A DNA stretch of 21,457 nt from positions 1 through 21,457 of the forward strand of contig NZ_JYJG01000201.1 of assembly GCF_000955955.1 (NCBI RefSeq), written 5' to 3'. The notes below the pieces were generated by a model. That model saw only the letters and a program-made list of their open reading frames with translations. It searched no databases and was not told the DNA's origin. Position 1 is the first letter of the stretch. The number at the start of each line of letters is the position of its first letter. Source of the stretch: Lentzea aerocolonigenes. Lineage in GTDB: Bacteria > Actinomycetota > Actinomycetes > Mycobacteriales > Pseudonocardiaceae. The translations under genes and the position numbers were made by a program. This document shows positions 11,803-20,502 of this stretch, one piece after another.

Positions 11803-12606
11803 TCACTCGCCGGATTCCTCCGCTGAACCGGGTTCCGTCATCGTGCGCATCATCTTCGCCTTGACGGGGTCCGGCGCGATCTTCCCGGCGATCGCCTGAA
11901 CCTTGTTCTTCAACGAGCCCGCGACCACGTGGTCGTCGCCCTTCATCAACGCGTCGAAGCCCTGCTGGGCCACCTGCGCCGGGTCGTCCTTGTCCCCCGT
12001 GGCCACCTTGGTGTCCTGCATGCCCGCGCGGTCGAAGAACTCCGTGTCCGTCGGCCCCGGCATCAGCGTCGTCACCGAAACGCCGGTGTCGCGCAGCTCT
12101 TCCCGCAGCCCCTGCGCGAACGACGCCAGGAACGCCTTCGAGGCCGCGTAGACCGAGTGGAACGGTCCGGGCGCGGTCGCGGCGATGGACGACGTGAACA
12201 GCACCTTGCCCTCCTTGCGGTCCACCATGTCGCTGATCAGCCGATGCGCGAGGTGAACCGAAGATCGGACGTTCAGGTCCACGATCTCCAGGTTGTCGCC
12301 CAGCGAGGTGTCGCGCACGAAGTCACCGCCGACGCCGACACCCGCGTTCACCGCCAGCACGTCCACCGGCCGTCCCAACGCGCGCACACGGGATACCAGC
12401 GACTCCACGCCCTCGTAAGCGCGGAGGTCCACGCGCACCGGTTCCACGTGCACACCACCGCTGCGCAGTTTCAGCTGCGCGGCCGTCTCGTCGATCCTTT
12501 CGTCCTCAGCCGCGACGACGACGTCGAAGCCGTTGTCCGCGAGCACTTTCGCGAGCTCGTAACCAATTCCGCTGGAAGCACCGGTCACCACGGCAAGCGC
12601 ATTCAC
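11803..12606 (-). CDS. SDR-family NAD(P)-dependent oxidoreductase
   Basis: This is a classical short-chain dehydrogenase/reductase of 267 aa. It shows the cofactor motif TGASSGIG (8-15), NAG (87-89), catalytic Ser in FTSSIAA (about 139-140), and Y153-x3-K157 in YAASK. Substrate is unknown. The C-terminal tail after residue 225 is charged and not part of the core fold. GTG 12606 is preceded by AAGGAGA at good spacing. It is divergent from the ABC operon and converges with the catalase-like gene, with 2 nt between stops. Confidence 0.93.
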   Translation of the reverse strand: MNALAVVTGASSGIGYELAKVLADNGFDVVVAAEDERIDETAAQLKLRSGGVHVEPVRVDLRAYEGVESLVSRVRALGRPVDVLAVNAGVGVGGDFVRDTSLGDNLEIVDLNVRSSVHLAHRLISDMVDRKEGKVLFTSSIAATAPGPFHSVYAASKAFLASFAQGLREELRDTGVSVTTLMPGPTDTEFFDRAGMQDTKVATGDKDDPAQVAQQGFDALMKGDDHVVAGSLKNKVQAIAGKIAPDPVKAKMMRTMTEPGSAEESGE

Positions 12607-12661
12607 AGGTCTTCTCCTTCCGGTCAACACCCGGATACCCGTGGCCACCAGGTCGATGCGA

Positions 12662-12681
12662 CATCGGCCGAAAGTCCGATG
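12662..12681. promoter_or_regulatory. Inverted repeat in the SDR/ABC-operon divergent promoter region
   Basis: CATCGG and CCGATG form 6-bp arms around an 8-nt spacer in the gap between the SDR gene and the lipoprotein gene. It is a candidate operator with no further support. Confidence 0.25.
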
Positions 12682-12745
12682 CAACCTCCCGGACGTGTGC
12701 GGTGTCCTTATCGGTAGGTTGGTCGAAACGACATGGGGGACATTC

Positions 12746-13729
12746 GTGCGCAAAATTCTTCTCGCGCCGCTGTGCGCGCTGGTCACGGTTGCCGTGGCGG
12801 CGTGCAGTCCGTCAGGTCCGGACCAGACCAATCCGGAGCTGGCACCGCGCGGCACGACGATGACCAAGGTCAAGCCCGAGAAGAAGGACCTGACGACCAA
12901 GCTGAGCCTGTCGGGCAAGGTCGAGATGAACCCGACGTTCGGCCTCACCGCGCCGGTCGCGGGCCAGGTGCGGTACTTCGACCTGCAGGCTCCCAACGGC
13001 ACGCCGACGAAGCCCATCAGGGTCGCGACGGTGTGGAAGGACGGGGCGCCGAACTACGTCGAGATCCCGGCCGGTGCCACGTTCGGCGGCAGGCTGGTGG
13101 ACGACAAGGCGACCGTGACGGCGGGGATGCCGATCGCGTCGGCGAAGCACGTCGGTTACGCGATCGTCGGCGACATCGACGGCGCGCAGGCGTACAAGAT
13201 CAGTGGCGCTCTGACGGACGTGACGGTGCAGATCAAGAACGGTCCGGGCCCGTTCCCGTGCACTGTGCTGGGCACGATCGCCGCGCTGCCGCAGGGCACC
13301 ATTCCGGAGAAGCCTCCGGTCACGCCGGACACCAAGAACCCGCCAAAACAGCCAGAGCAGCCGAAGCAGCCCGAACAGCCGCAGCAGCCGAGTTCCTCGA
13401 CCGGTCTGCGCATCGTGTGCACCGCGCCGGCCGACGTGCAGATGATCAACGGTGCGGCCGCGTCGATCGAGGTCACCACCGGTAAGTCCGCACAGGCGCT
13501 GGTCGTTCCGGTCGAGGCGGTGGCCGGTCAGCAGGGCAAGGGCAAGGTCGACGTCATGCAGCCGGACGGCTCGCGCAGGACCGTGGACGTCACGCTCGGC
13601 CTCACCGACGGCAAGGTCATCGAGATCAAGTCGGGGCTCACCGGTGACGAGGAGCTCGCGGTTCCCGGCCCGAACCTGCCGGAAGGCCAGCAGCAGGGCG
13701 GCGACCAGCAGAAGCCGACGGGACCGTGA
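12746..13729 (+). CDS. Lipoprotein adaptor subunit of a MacB-type ABC exporter
   Basis: This secreted lipoprotein of 327 aa has a basic start, a hydrophobic segment and lipobox AVAAC with the lipidated Cys at residue 20. The body resembles membrane-fusion/periplasmic adaptor proteins: LSLSGKVEMNPTFGLTAPVAGQV near the start of the mature protein, and ALVVPVEAV followed by the beta-rich VDVTLGLTDGKVIEIKSGL near the end. A Pro/Gln/Lys repeat linker (about 200-215) splits it. GTG 12746 has a GGGGGA site 5 nt upstream. Its stop overlaps the ATPase start. In a Gram-positive cell it would act outside the membrane with the permease. Export of a small molecule or peptide is inferred. Confidence 0.85.
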   Translation: MRKILLAPLCALVTVAVAACSPSGPDQTNPELAPRGTTMTKVKPEKKDLTTKLSLSGKVEMNPTFGLTAPVAGQVRYFDLQAPNGTPTKPIRVATVWKDGAPNYVEIPAGATFGGRLVDDKATVTAGMPIASAKHVGYAIVGDIDGAQAYKISGALTDVTVQIKNGPGPFPCTVLGTIAALPQGTIPEKPPVTPDTKNPPKQPEQPKQPEQPQQPSSSTGLRIVCTAPADVQMINGAAASIEVTTGKSAQALVVPVEAVAGQQGKGKVDVMQPDGSRRTVDVTLGLTDGKVIEIKSGLTGDEELAVPGPNLPEGQQQGGDQQKPTGP

Positions 13730-14424
13730 TGCAGCCACAGGTTCAGGTCCAGGCGCCGCTGCTCCAGCTCAACGGCATCACGAAAGTCCTGAAGGGCCAG
13801 GAGGAACCGCGCACCATCCTGTCCGGCGTGGACCTCACCGTCCATCCTGGACAGAGCGTGGCGATCCTCGGCCGCTCGGGTTCCGGCAAGTCGACGCTCT
13901 TGTCGTTGATCGGGCTGTTCGACCGCGCCGACGAGGGCCAGTACTTCCTGCACGGCAACGACATCACCAAGCTCCCCGAGCGCAGGGCCGCGGCGTTGCG
14001 CAGCGCGGAGTTCGGGTTCGTGTTCCAGCGCTTCTTCCTGCTCAAGCACCTCACCGCGGCGCAGAACGTGGCGATGGCGCTGGTGAACGGCCAGGGCTGG
14101 TCCGCGCGCCGCAAGCGCAGGCAGCAGGTGATGGAAGCGCTCGAGACCGTCGGCATCGCGCACCTCGCGAAGTCCAAGCCCGCCAGGCTTTCCGGTGGTG
14201 AGCAGCAGCGCGTCGCGATCGCCCGCGCGCTGGTCCGGCAGCCGCGGGTGATCCTCGCCGACGAGCCGACGGGCGCGCTCGACACGGAGACCGGCAACCT
14301 CGTCGTCGAGGTGCTGCTCAACACGACCAGGCAGGGCTGCGGCCTCGTGCTGGTCACGCACGACCACGACCACGCGCGCAAGATGGGCCGCGTGCTGGAG
14401 CTGCGCGACGGGCGGTTCAACTGA
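13729..14424 (+). CDS. ABC transporter ATP-binding protein (MacB/LolD type)
   Basis: This cytoplasmic ATPase of 231 aa has Walker A GRSGSGKST (48-56), Q-loop Gln100, signature LSGGEQQ (154-160), Walker B VILADEP (174-180) and H-loop VLVTHDHDH. The family powers export or mechanotransmission with FtsX/MacB-like permeases. The ATG overlaps the lipoprotein stop; GTG 13726 is an alternative. The stop overlaps the permease ATG, so the three genes are coupled. Confidence 0.96.
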   Translation: MQPQVQVQAPLLQLNGITKVLKGQEEPRTILSGVDLTVHPGQSVAILGRSGSGKSTLLSLIGLFDRADEGQYFLHGNDITKLPERRAAALRSAEFGFVFQRFFLLKHLTAAQNVAMALVNGQGWSARRKRRQQVMEALETVGIAHLAKSKPARLSGGEQQRVAIARALVRQPRVILADEPTGALDTETGNLVVEVLLNTTRQGCGLVLVTHDHDHARKMGRVLELRDGRFN

Positions 14425-15752
14425 TGTTCTCCGGCAAGCTGCGGTCCGCCCTGGTCATCGGCGGACAGGGCATCCGCGCCCGCAAGCTGCGCACGTTCCT
14501 GTCGATGGTCTCGCTGTTCCTCGGCGTGCTCGCGGTCGTCGCGGTGCAGGCGGGTTCGGAGATCGCCGAACGTGCGATGCTCACCGACGTCGAGCTCCAG
14601 GCCGGCAAGGACGGCACGCTGATGGGCTACATCCCCGGCGAGAAGGGCGCGTCGGGAATCGTCGAGACGATGCTGAAGGGCCGCTCCGACGCGGTCGCGA
14701 TGATCAGCTCGCAGGCGATCATCGGCGAGCCGGGCGTGCGGCCGATCAACGAGGGCGGCTCGCCGTTCGAGTACGCCGGCCGGGGTGGCGACTACTACGG
14801 CCCGCAGATGATCTGCGACGCGAGCGGCAAGTGCACCGAGCAGAAGGAACAGGAGAAGAAGCCGGCCGGCCAGGCGATCGAGGTCAGCATGGTCGCGCTG
14901 ACCGGTGACATCCGCCAGTTCAAGCCGTTCCGCCCCGTCTCCGGCACCTGGCTCGACTTCGCGTCGACGCCGTCGCTGGCGCCGCGCATCGTGCTGAACG
15001 AGGAAGCCGCCAAGGGCCTCAAGCAGTACCGCGTCCCCGGCGAGATGATGATCGAGGGCGCCACCCACCACGTGACGCCGCAGATCGTCGGCGTGGTGCA
15101 GGACGGCAACGGCCAGCCGCGCATCTACATGCGGCTCGACGAGCTGCGCACCTGGATGCCCGCGGCGGCGGAAGCCAACGACACCAACAGGTTCCGCGGC
15201 GGCGGCACGCAGCTCGAGGTCTACCTGCAGCCGGGTTCCGAGGACCTGCAGCAGCTGATGAAGGCCAAGCTCGTCGGTGCCGGCGTCGAGCAGAACCACC
15301 TGCACTTCGACACGGTGAACTCCAAGAAGCGCATGCAGTCCGAGCTGAAGATCATGCGGTTGATCTTCCTCGGCATGGCGTTCCTGGTGCTGCTGATCGG
15401 CGTCGCGGGAATCCTGAACGTCGGCCTCGCCACGGTCGGCGAGCGCGTCGAGGAGTTCGCGCTGCGCCGCGCGGTGGGCATGTCCCGCATGCTCCTCGCG
15501 GGCATCGTTTTGGCCGAGACGCTGCTGACCGGCCTGCTGACCGCGGCGCTCGCGATCGGCGCGGGCGCGGCAGGCCTGCAGGTCGCGCTGGCGATGTTCG
15601 GCAGCCGCTTCCCGTCGTTGCAGGGCACCGCTTTCCCGTGGGAAGCAGGCGTTGCCGGGGTGATCGCGGGTCTGGTCGCCGGTGTGCTCGGCGGGCTCAT
15701 CCCGGCGATCCGGGCGGCGCGGATTCCGATCGCCACAGTCATGCGGGCCTAG
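14424..15752 (+). CDS. ABC transporter permease (FtsX/MacB family)
   Basis: This 442-aa permease has the MacB-like layout. The first membrane helix is near residues 22-44, followed by a large extracellular domain (about 45-310) with a Cys pair in ICDASGKC. Three helices follow, near 313-338, 354-383 and 408-432. The segment VGERVEEFALRRAVGMSR between helices is typical of FtsX-like domains that contact the ATPase. The ATG overlaps the ATPase stop (TGATG). The substrate is unknown. It is 8 kb from the LanM genes, so a link to lanthipeptide export is speculative. Confidence 0.93.
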   Translation: MFSGKLRSALVIGGQGIRARKLRTFLSMVSLFLGVLAVVAVQAGSEIAERAMLTDVELQAGKDGTLMGYIPGEKGASGIVETMLKGRSDAVAMISSQAIIGEPGVRPINEGGSPFEYAGRGGDYYGPQMICDASGKCTEQKEQEKKPAGQAIEVSMVALTGDIRQFKPFRPVSGTWLDFASTPSLAPRIVLNEEAAKGLKQYRVPGEMMIEGATHHVTPQIVGVVQDGNGQPRIYMRLDELRTWMPAAAEANDTNRFRGGGTQLEVYLQPGSEDLQQLMKAKLVGAGVEQNHLHFDTVNSKKRMQSELKIMRLIFLGMAFLVLLIGVAGILNVGLATVGERVEEFALRRAVGMSRMLLAGIVLAETLLTGLLTAALAIGAGAAGLQVALAMFGSRFPSLQGTAFPWEAGVAGVIAGLVAGVLGGLIPAIRAARIPIATVMRA

Positions 15753-15770
15753 GAGGCAGGCCCGTTGCCG

Positions 15771-15811
15771 ACGAAGCCCCGGACCGCGAGAGAGGCGGAC
15801 CGGGGCTTCGT
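15771..15811. terminator. Bidirectional intrinsic terminator
   Basis: A perfect 12-bp stem (ACGAAGCCCCGG / CCGGGGCTTCGT) around a 17-nt loop lies between the convergent permease and aldo/keto reductase genes. It can serve both strands. T-runs are weak, as is usual at this GC content. Confidence 0.88.
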
Positions 15812-15818
15812 GCATTTC

Positions 15819-16637
15819 TCAGGCTTCGTTGAAGGTGTCGGGGTTCGGGCCGATCCGGCCGCTGCGGTCCAGAGTGGACAGAGCAGCGATCTCCTCATCC
15901 GACAGCTCGAAGTCGAACACCGCGATGTTCTCCCGGATCCGCGACGGCGTCACGGACTTCGGGATCACGACGTTGCCGATCTGCAGGTGCCAGCGCAGCA
16001 CGATCTGGGCCGCGGAACGGTTGTGGCGCTGGGCGATCTCCGCGATCACCGGGTCACCGAGCAGCTCGCCGCCCTGGCCCAGCGGCGACCACGCCTCGGT
16101 CTGGATGCCGTGCTGGGCGTGGAACGCGCGCAGCTCGCCCTGCTGCAGGTACGGGTGCAGCTCGATCTGGTTGACCGCGGGCACGACACCGGTCTCGTCG
16201 ATCAGCCTCCGCAGGTGCGCGGGCTGGAAGTTGGAGACGCCGATCGCACGGACGCGGCCTTCCTTCTGCAGCTCGACGAACGCCTTCCAGGTGTCGACGT
16301 ACAGCTCGCGGGCAGGCGTCGGCCAATGGATCAGGTACAGGTCGAGCGTGTCGAGCCCGAGCTTGCGCAACGACTCGTCGAACGCGCGCAGCGTCGAGTC
16401 GTAGCCCTGGTCGGCGTTCCACAGCTTCGTCGTGATGAACAGCTCGTCGCGGTCGACCGCGCTCAGAGCCTCACCAGTGCCGCGCTCGTTGCCGTAGATG
16501 GCCGCGGTGTCGATGCTGCGGTAACCGGCCTTCAGCGCCTCCGCCACAGCCGTCGTGGCCTCCGCGTCCGGCACCTGCCAGACACCGAAACCGAGCTGGG
16601 GCATGGTCACGCCGTTGTTGAGCTTCAGGGTGTTCAA
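15819..16637 (-). CDS. Aldo/keto reductase (2,5-diketo-gluconate reductase type)
   Basis: This is an NADPH-dependent carbonyl reductase of the AKR superfamily, 272 aa. The catalytic tetrad is visible as Asp43 and Tyr48 (SIDTAAIYGNE), Lys71 (ITTKLW) and His104 (LIHWPTP). The cofactor-binding C-terminus is VVIPKSVTPSRIRENIAVFDF. TTG 16637 has AAGGA at 6-nt spacing; TTG 16643 directly abuts that site and is less likely. It follows the SDR gene at 16657-17415 on the same strand with about 20 nt between, so the two are probably co-transcribed. The physiological substrate is unknown. Confidence 0.93.
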   Translation of the reverse strand: MNTLKLNNGVTMPQLGFGVWQVPDAEATTAVAEALKAGYRSIDTAAIYGNERGTGEALSAVDRDELFITTKLWNADQGYDSTLRAFDESLRKLGLDTLDLYLIHWPTPARELYVDTWKAFVELQKEGRVRAIGVSNFQPAHLRRLIDETGVVPAVNQIELHPYLQQGELRAFHAQHGIQTEAWSPLGQGGELLGDPVIAEIAQRHNRSAAQIVLRWHLQIGNVVIPKSVTPSRIRENIAVFDFELSDEEIAALSTLDRSGRIGPNPDTFNEA

Positions 16638-16656
16638 AACCAATCCTTACCAGTTC

Positions 16657-17415
16657 TCAGGGGATCAAAGTGGGTGCCGTACCGCCGTCGACGCGGAGGG
16701 CTGCTCCGGTCGTCGCGGACGACAGGTCGGACGCGACGTAGGTGATGAGGTTCGCGACCTCGTGGGGGCGGATCAGGCGGCCCAGCAACAACGTCGGGCG
16801 CTCGGTGCGGACGAACTCGGCCTCACCGCCGTCGCCGACGCGGTCGCGGATGAACTCCTCGACGCCGGGCGTGAGGGTCGGGCCGGGCAGCACCGAGTTG
16901 ACGGTGACTCCAGTTCCGGCGACCGCCTGCGCCATGCCGCGCGCGATCGCGAGCTGCGCGGTCTTCGTCATGCCGTAATGGACCATCTCGGTGGGCGTGA
17001 ACACGGACGACTCGCTGCTCACGAAGATCACCCGGCCCCAGCCGCGCTCGACCATGCGCGGCATGTAGTGCCGCGACAGCCGCACGCCGGACATGACGTT
17101 GGTGTCGAAGTACCGCTGCCACTCGGCGTCGTCGATCTCGAACACCGGTTGCGCCCCGTAGATGCCCATGTTGTTGACGAGCACGTCCACGTCGGGCAGT
17201 TGGTTCACGAGCTGAGACGCGCCCTCGGCGGTCGCGATGTCGGCCGCGACACCCCGTACGTCCCCGTCGAGCTTGGCGACGGCTTCGTCGACCCACTCCT
17301 GGCTGCGACCACTGACGACCACGGTCGCACCCGCCTTAAGCAGCGCCTCCGCCGTGGCGAAGCCGATGCCGGAGGTGGAGCCGGTCACAAGCGCCGTGCG
17401 TCCCGACAGATCCAT
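16657..17415 (-). CDS. SDR-family oxidoreductase
   Basis: This classical short-chain dehydrogenase of 252 aa has TGSTSGIG (11-18), NNMG (81-84, a variant of NNAG), Ser133-134 in FVSSESS, Y147-x3-K151 in YGMTK, and the C-terminal RVDGGTAPT. ATG 17415 has a GGGAGA site. The gene is divergent from the MarR regulator with an 83-nt gap and leads into the aldo/keto reductase. The arrangement suggests MarR control of a two-gene reductase operon, perhaps for reactive carbonyls; that is inference. Confidence 0.93.
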   Translation of the reverse strand: MDLSGRTALVTGSTSGIGFATAEALLKAGATVVVSGRSQEWVDEAVAKLDGDVRGVAADIATAEGASQLVNQLPDVDVLVNNMGIYGAQPVFEIDDAEWQRYFDTNVMSGVRLSRHYMPRMVERGWGRVIFVSSESSVFTPTEMVHYGMTKTAQLAIARGMAQAVAGTGVTVNSVLPGPTLTPGVEEFIRDRVGDGGEAEFVRTERPTLLLGRLIRPHEVANLITYVASDLSSATTGAALRVDGGTAPTLIP

Positions 17416-17451
17416 GTCTCTCCCCGGTAGACTTGTTGAAGACGATAACGA

Positions 17452-17468
17452 GCGTACGCAATAGTTGC
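17452..17468. promoter_or_regulatory. Candidate MarR operator
   Basis: The MarR/SDR divergent gap contains the palindrome GCGTACGC (17452-17459) overlapping GCAA-TAG-TTGC (17458-17468). This is a natural place for autoregulation and control of the SDR gene. No binding evidence exists in the sequence beyond symmetry and position. Confidence 0.35.
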
Positions 17469-17498
17469 ACACGCTGTCTATTCGAGAAGGGTTGACCT

Positions 17499-17936
17499 AT
17501 GTCACTGGACGACGACGCCGTCCAGGCGCGCGCTCAGGGCTGGCGCACGCTCGCGGCGTTGCACGCGCGCATCGAGGACCGCCTCGAGAGAGCGCTGCAG
17601 AAGGCTCACGAACTCTCCGTCAGCGAGTACACCGTTCTGGACGTCCTCAACCGCCAGGACGGCTTCCACCTCAGGATGAACCAGCTCTCCAACGCCGTGG
17701 TGCTGAGCCAGTCCGCCACAACGCGCCTGGTCACCCGCCTGGAGGACCGCGGCCTGCTCGCCCGCTACCTCTGCCCGACCGACCGGCGCGGTATCTACAC
17801 CGAGGTCACCGAGAAGGGCCACGAGCTGCTCGCGCTCGCTCGCCCCACCCACGACGAGGTCCTCACCGCGTCGCTCGAGGAGGCCTCCGAAACGCCGGAG
17901 CTCAAGCCCCTTGTCGACGCGCTGGCCACGCTCTAA
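17499..17936 (+). CDS. MarR-family transcriptional regulator
   Basis: This is a winged-helix regulator of 145 aa. It has the family layout: an N-terminal dimer helix, then [20 protein letters not shown] and [20 protein letters not shown] as the recognition region, then [20 protein letters not shown] as the wing, and a C-terminal helix. It probably represses the divergent SDR gene and itself. ATG 17499 has a GAAGGG site. thyA starts 14 nt after its stop, so readthrough into thyA-folA is possible. Confidence 0.93.
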   Translation: MSLDDDAVQARAQGWRTLAALHARIEDRLERALQKAHELSVSEYTVLDVLNRQDGFHLRMNQLSNAVVLSQSATTRLVTRLEDRGLLARYLCPTDRRGIYTEVTEKGHELLALARPTHDEVLTASLEEASETPELKPLVDALATL

Positions 17937-17950
17937 CTAGGCTCACCCAC

Positions 17951-18748
17951 ATGGCCGACACGCAGTACGAAGACCTGCTCCGCCACGTCCTCAAAGAGGG
18001 CGTGCGCAAGGAGGACCGCACCGGCACCGGCACGCGGTCGATCTTCGGCCACCAGCTGCGCTACCCGCTCGCCGCGGGCTTCCCGCTGATCACGACCAAG
18101 AAGGTGCACTTCAAGTCGATCGCGTACGAGCTGCTGTGGTTCCTGCGCGGCGACAGCAACGTCGCGTGGCTCCAGGAGCACGGCGTGACGATCTGGGACG
18201 AGTGGGCTGCGGCCGACGGCGAGCTCGGCCCGGTCTACGGCGTGCAGTGGCGTTCCTGGCCGACCCCGGACGGCGGTCACGTCGACCAGATCGCGGAAGT
18301 GCTGCGGACGTTGCGGGAGAACCCGGACTCGCGGCGGATCATCGTGTCCGCCTGGAACGTCGGCGAGATCGCGCAGATGGCACTGCCGCCGTGCCACGCG
18401 TTCTTCCAGTTCTACGTCGCCGACGGCAAGCTGTCGTGCCAGCTCTACCAGCGCAGCGCGGACCTGTTCCTCGGCGTGCCGTTCAACATCGCCTCCTACG
18501 CGCTGCTCACCCACATGATCGCCGCTCAGACCGGTCTCGGCGTCGGCGACTTCATCTGGACCGGCGGCGACTGCCACATCTACGACAACCACGTCGAGCA
18601 GGTCGAGCTGCAGCTGAGCCGCGAGGCGCGCGAGTTCCCGACGCTGCAGATGGCTCCGGCCTCGTCGCTCTTCGACTACAAGTTCGAGGACTTCACGATC
18701 GAGGGCTACGACCCGCACCCCGGCATCAAGGCTCCGGTGGCGGTGTGA
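17951..18748 (+). CDS. thyA: Thymidylate synthase
   Basis: This enzyme converts dUMP to dTMP using methylene-tetrahydrofolate and releases dihydrofolate. At 265 aa it is the normal length for bacterial ThyA. Visible signatures are [13 protein letters not shown], the catalytic Cys148 in [12 protein letters not shown], and [20 protein letters not shown] followed by dUMP-contacting [13 protein letters not shown] 17951 gives the canonical start [10 protein letters not shown], though the ribosome-binding site is weak. Its stop overlaps the folA start by 4 nt (GTGA), coupling the two products. Confidence 0.99.
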   Translation: MADTQYEDLLRHVLKEGVRKEDRTGTGTRSIFGHQLRYPLAAGFPLITTKKVHFKSIAYELLWFLRGDSNVAWLQEHGVTIWDEWAAADGELGPVYGVQWRSWPTPDGGHVDQIAEVLRTLRENPDSRRIIVSAWNVGEIAQMALPPCHAFFQFYVADGKLSCQLYQRSADLFLGVPFNIASYALLTHMIAAQTGLGVGDFIWTGGDCHIYDNHVEQVELQLSREAREFPTLQMAPASSLFDYKFEDFTIEGYDPHPGIKAPVAV

Positions 18749-19200
18749 TCGGCCTGATCTGGGCCCAGGCGCCCGATGGCGTGATCGGCCGCGACGGCAC
18801 CATGCCGTGGCACATCCCCGAGGACATGAAGCACTTCCGGGAGATCACCGCGGGCGCGGCCGTCCTGATGGGCCGCCGCACCTGGGAGTCACTGCCGCCC
18901 CGCTTCCGCCCACTCCCCGGCCGCCGCAACCTGGTGCTGTCCCGCACTCCCCAGGAAGGCGCCGAGACGTTCGACAACCTGGAGAAGGCGCTCGCGGACG
19001 TGACCGGCGACCTCTGGGTGATGGGCGGCTCGGCGGTCTACGCGGCCACGCTGCCGTTCGCCGACCGCGTCGAGGTCACGGAGATCCGCGAGGTCTTCGA
19101 GGGCGACACGTACGCGCCGAAGATCGACCGCGAGCCGGTGACCGTTGGTGAGTGGCAGGAGTCCAGCTCGGGCCTGCACTTCCGGTTCGTCAGCTACTAG
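18745..19200 (+). CDS. folA: Dihydrofolate reductase
   Basis: This enzyme reduces the dihydrofolate made by ThyA back to tetrahydrofolate with NADPH. It is 151 aa, a normal length. Signatures are [20 protein letters not shown] with the active-site acid at Asp27, [21 protein letters not shown] and the NADPH loop [17 protein letters not shown] 18745 overlaps the thyA stop. Its 3' end overlaps the convergent YCII-domain gene by 4 nt. Confidence 0.98.
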   Translation: MIGLIWAQAPDGVIGRDGTMPWHIPEDMKHFREITAGAAVLMGRRTWESLPPRFRPLPGRRNLVLSRTPQEGAETFDNLEKALADVTGDLWVMGGSAVYAATLPFADRVEVTEIREVFEGDTYAPKIDREPVTVGEWQESSSGLHFRFVSY

Positions 19201-19709
19201 CGCCGGCCACCGGGCTGCCAGTCGTGGACCTCGACCGCGTCGTAGCGGTCCACGCTCAGCACCGCCGCCGGGTCCTCTGACCTGACCAAAGCCGCGGTGC
19301 CCAGCCACTGTGAGCCGTCGTCGGACAGCAACGGCCCGTACGCGACCAAGCCATCGGCACGCACCGGCTGAAGGTCCACGGGCTCGCCGCACCCGAACCC
19401 GAGCACCAGATGTCCCCCCGCGCCCGGGAAGTCCCACATCGTGCGCCCGAGCACGTTGCGCCACCTGCGCACCAGCACGTCCCGATAAGCCCCGGCCTGG
19501 TAGCAGGGCTCGTCGAACGCGAACGCCCGAGCCGCCGCGGCATCGGGCACGTCGACGATGTGCACGCTGCCGGCCAGCACGTCGCCGCCGAACGTCGGCC
19601 CGCGGGCGATCAGCGAGAACCGGTCCATGTACGACCAGTGCTCCTCGAGCAGCTTCTCCCGCAACGGCAGCGATCCGGGCCGATCCCGGTGGTAGCAGAA
19701 GAACTCCAT
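19197..19709 (-). CDS. YciI-like protein with tandem YCII domains
   Basis: This is a 170-aa small enzyme-like protein. The first half (HWSYMDRF, ARGPTFGGD, GSVHIVDVPDAAAARAFAFDEPCYQAGAYRD) matches the YCII fold. The second half repeats a shorter version: AYGPLLSDDGSQWLGTAALV near residues 118-138, ending [12 protein letters not shown]. The family's function is poorly known; members are ferredoxin-like folds sometimes linked to hydrolysis or to regulators. ATG 19709 overlaps the stop of the upstream gene (TGATG). It is the last gene of a four-gene minus-strand operon. Confidence 0.82.
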   Translation of the reverse strand: MEFFCYHRDRPGSLPLREKLLEEHWSYMDRFSLIARGPTFGGDVLAGSVHIVDVPDAAAARAFAFDEPCYQAGAYRDVLVRRWRNVLGRTMWDFPGAGGHLVLGFGCGEPVDLQPVRADGLVAYGPLLSDDGSQWLGTAALVRSEDPAAVLSVDRYDAVEVHDWQPGGRR

Positions 19710-20134
19710 CAGCCGATCTCCACGGCCCACACCGGCAGCACGAACTCGGCCTCGGGCAGGGGTTCCTCCTGAAGATCGGACCACGCGACGAATCCGCCCG
19801 GGTCGCCGAGAAACCCCTCCACGATGGCGGCCAGCGACACCGTGAGGTCGAGCTTCGCCCCGAACGGAAGGCGGTCCCGCGGCAACGACGTGGTCGAACA
19901 TCTGAGCTGCCCGCCCTGCACGTCGTGCCACACGTAGAACGTCCCCGTACGGCCCAGCGCGACCGCCCGCTCCGACTGCGACCGGGCGGTCTCCTCGAAA
20001 GCCGCGACCACGTCGCCAGCCACCGCCGACGCGTCCGTGCCGAGGATCCACGTGTTCGCCGCCGCCTCGGCGTCCGGATCGCCGTTGAACAGCAACGGTT
20101 CGTCCGCGACCTCGCGGATCCACGTCACCAGCAT
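19709..20134 (-). CDS. Hypothetical protein
   Basis: This 141-aa acidic soluble protein (MLVTWIREVADEPLLFNGDP...) has no family I recognise. It has no signal peptide or membrane helix. Aromatic and acidic patches such as GTFYVWHDVQGG and DPGGFVAWSDLQEEP are visible but are not a known motif. ATG 20134 overlaps the YjbR stop and its own stop overlaps the YciI-like start, both as TGATG, so it is tightly coupled to its neighbours. Confidence 0.8.
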   Translation of the reverse strand: MLVTWIREVADEPLLFNGDPDAEAAANTWILGTDASAVAGDVVAAFEETARSQSERAVALGRTGTFYVWHDVQGGQLRCSTTSLPRDRLPFGAKLDLTVSLAAIVEGFLGDPGGFVAWSDLQEEPLPEAEFVLPVWAVEIG

Positions 20135-20493
20135 CAACGGCGCCGCGCCCGTGCGTGCCACGCCTCGACGATCAGCTCTTCCAACTCGCCCACCCCGATG
20201 TGCTCCAACCGCACGAGAATCGCCGGATACCCGTTGAAGTGCGGCGTCGTGAAGTAGACCGACTCGTCCGAGGCGAGCAACGCCTCCTTGGCCCCGAGAT
20301 CCGGCACCCGAGCCGCCAGGATGGGCCCGGACGGCGCCGAAGACCCCATGGCCGCCAGATCCGTCTTGCGCAGCGGCCGTTCCCACACGAAGAGCTTGTC
20401 CTTGACCCTCCAGTCGACGACGCCCTCCCGCACCCCCTCCGTCACGTCGGGCATGGAGGTGGCGATCCGGCGCACGTCGTTCCAGGTGGCCAT
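20134..20493 (-). CDS. MmcQ/YjbR family DNA-binding protein
   Basis: This 119-aa protein of the YjbR fold (also called MmcQ) shows typical features. These are the N-terminal helix MATWNDVRRIATSMPDVTEG, WRVKDKLFVWERPL, and the conserved YFTTPHFNGYPAILVRL core followed by a Glu-rich C-terminal helix. The fold has a CyaY-like shape and proposed DNA binding; the physiological role is unknown. ATG 20493 has AGGAG at 6-nt spacing. The PAC2 gene stop is part of that site. Confidence 0.88.
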   Translation of the reverse strand: MATWNDVRRIATSMPDVTEGVREGVVDWRVKDKLFVWERPLRKTDLAAMGSSAPSGPILAARVPDLGAKEALLASDESVYFTTPHFNGYPAILVRLEHIGVGELEELIVEAWHARARRR

Positions 20494-20502
20494 CACTAGC
20501 TC

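Noticed and set aside
13330..13392. Tandem repeat in the lipoprotein gene as a separate element
   Set aside because: It encodes an in-frame Pro/Gln/Lys linker (PEQPKQPEQPQQP) of the lipoprotein and needs no other explanation.
12746..15752. Assigning the ABC exporter to the lanthipeptide locus
   Set aside because: It is 8 kb away across unrelated genes. It has MacB-like rather than LanT or LanFEG architecture, and no C39 peptidase domain.
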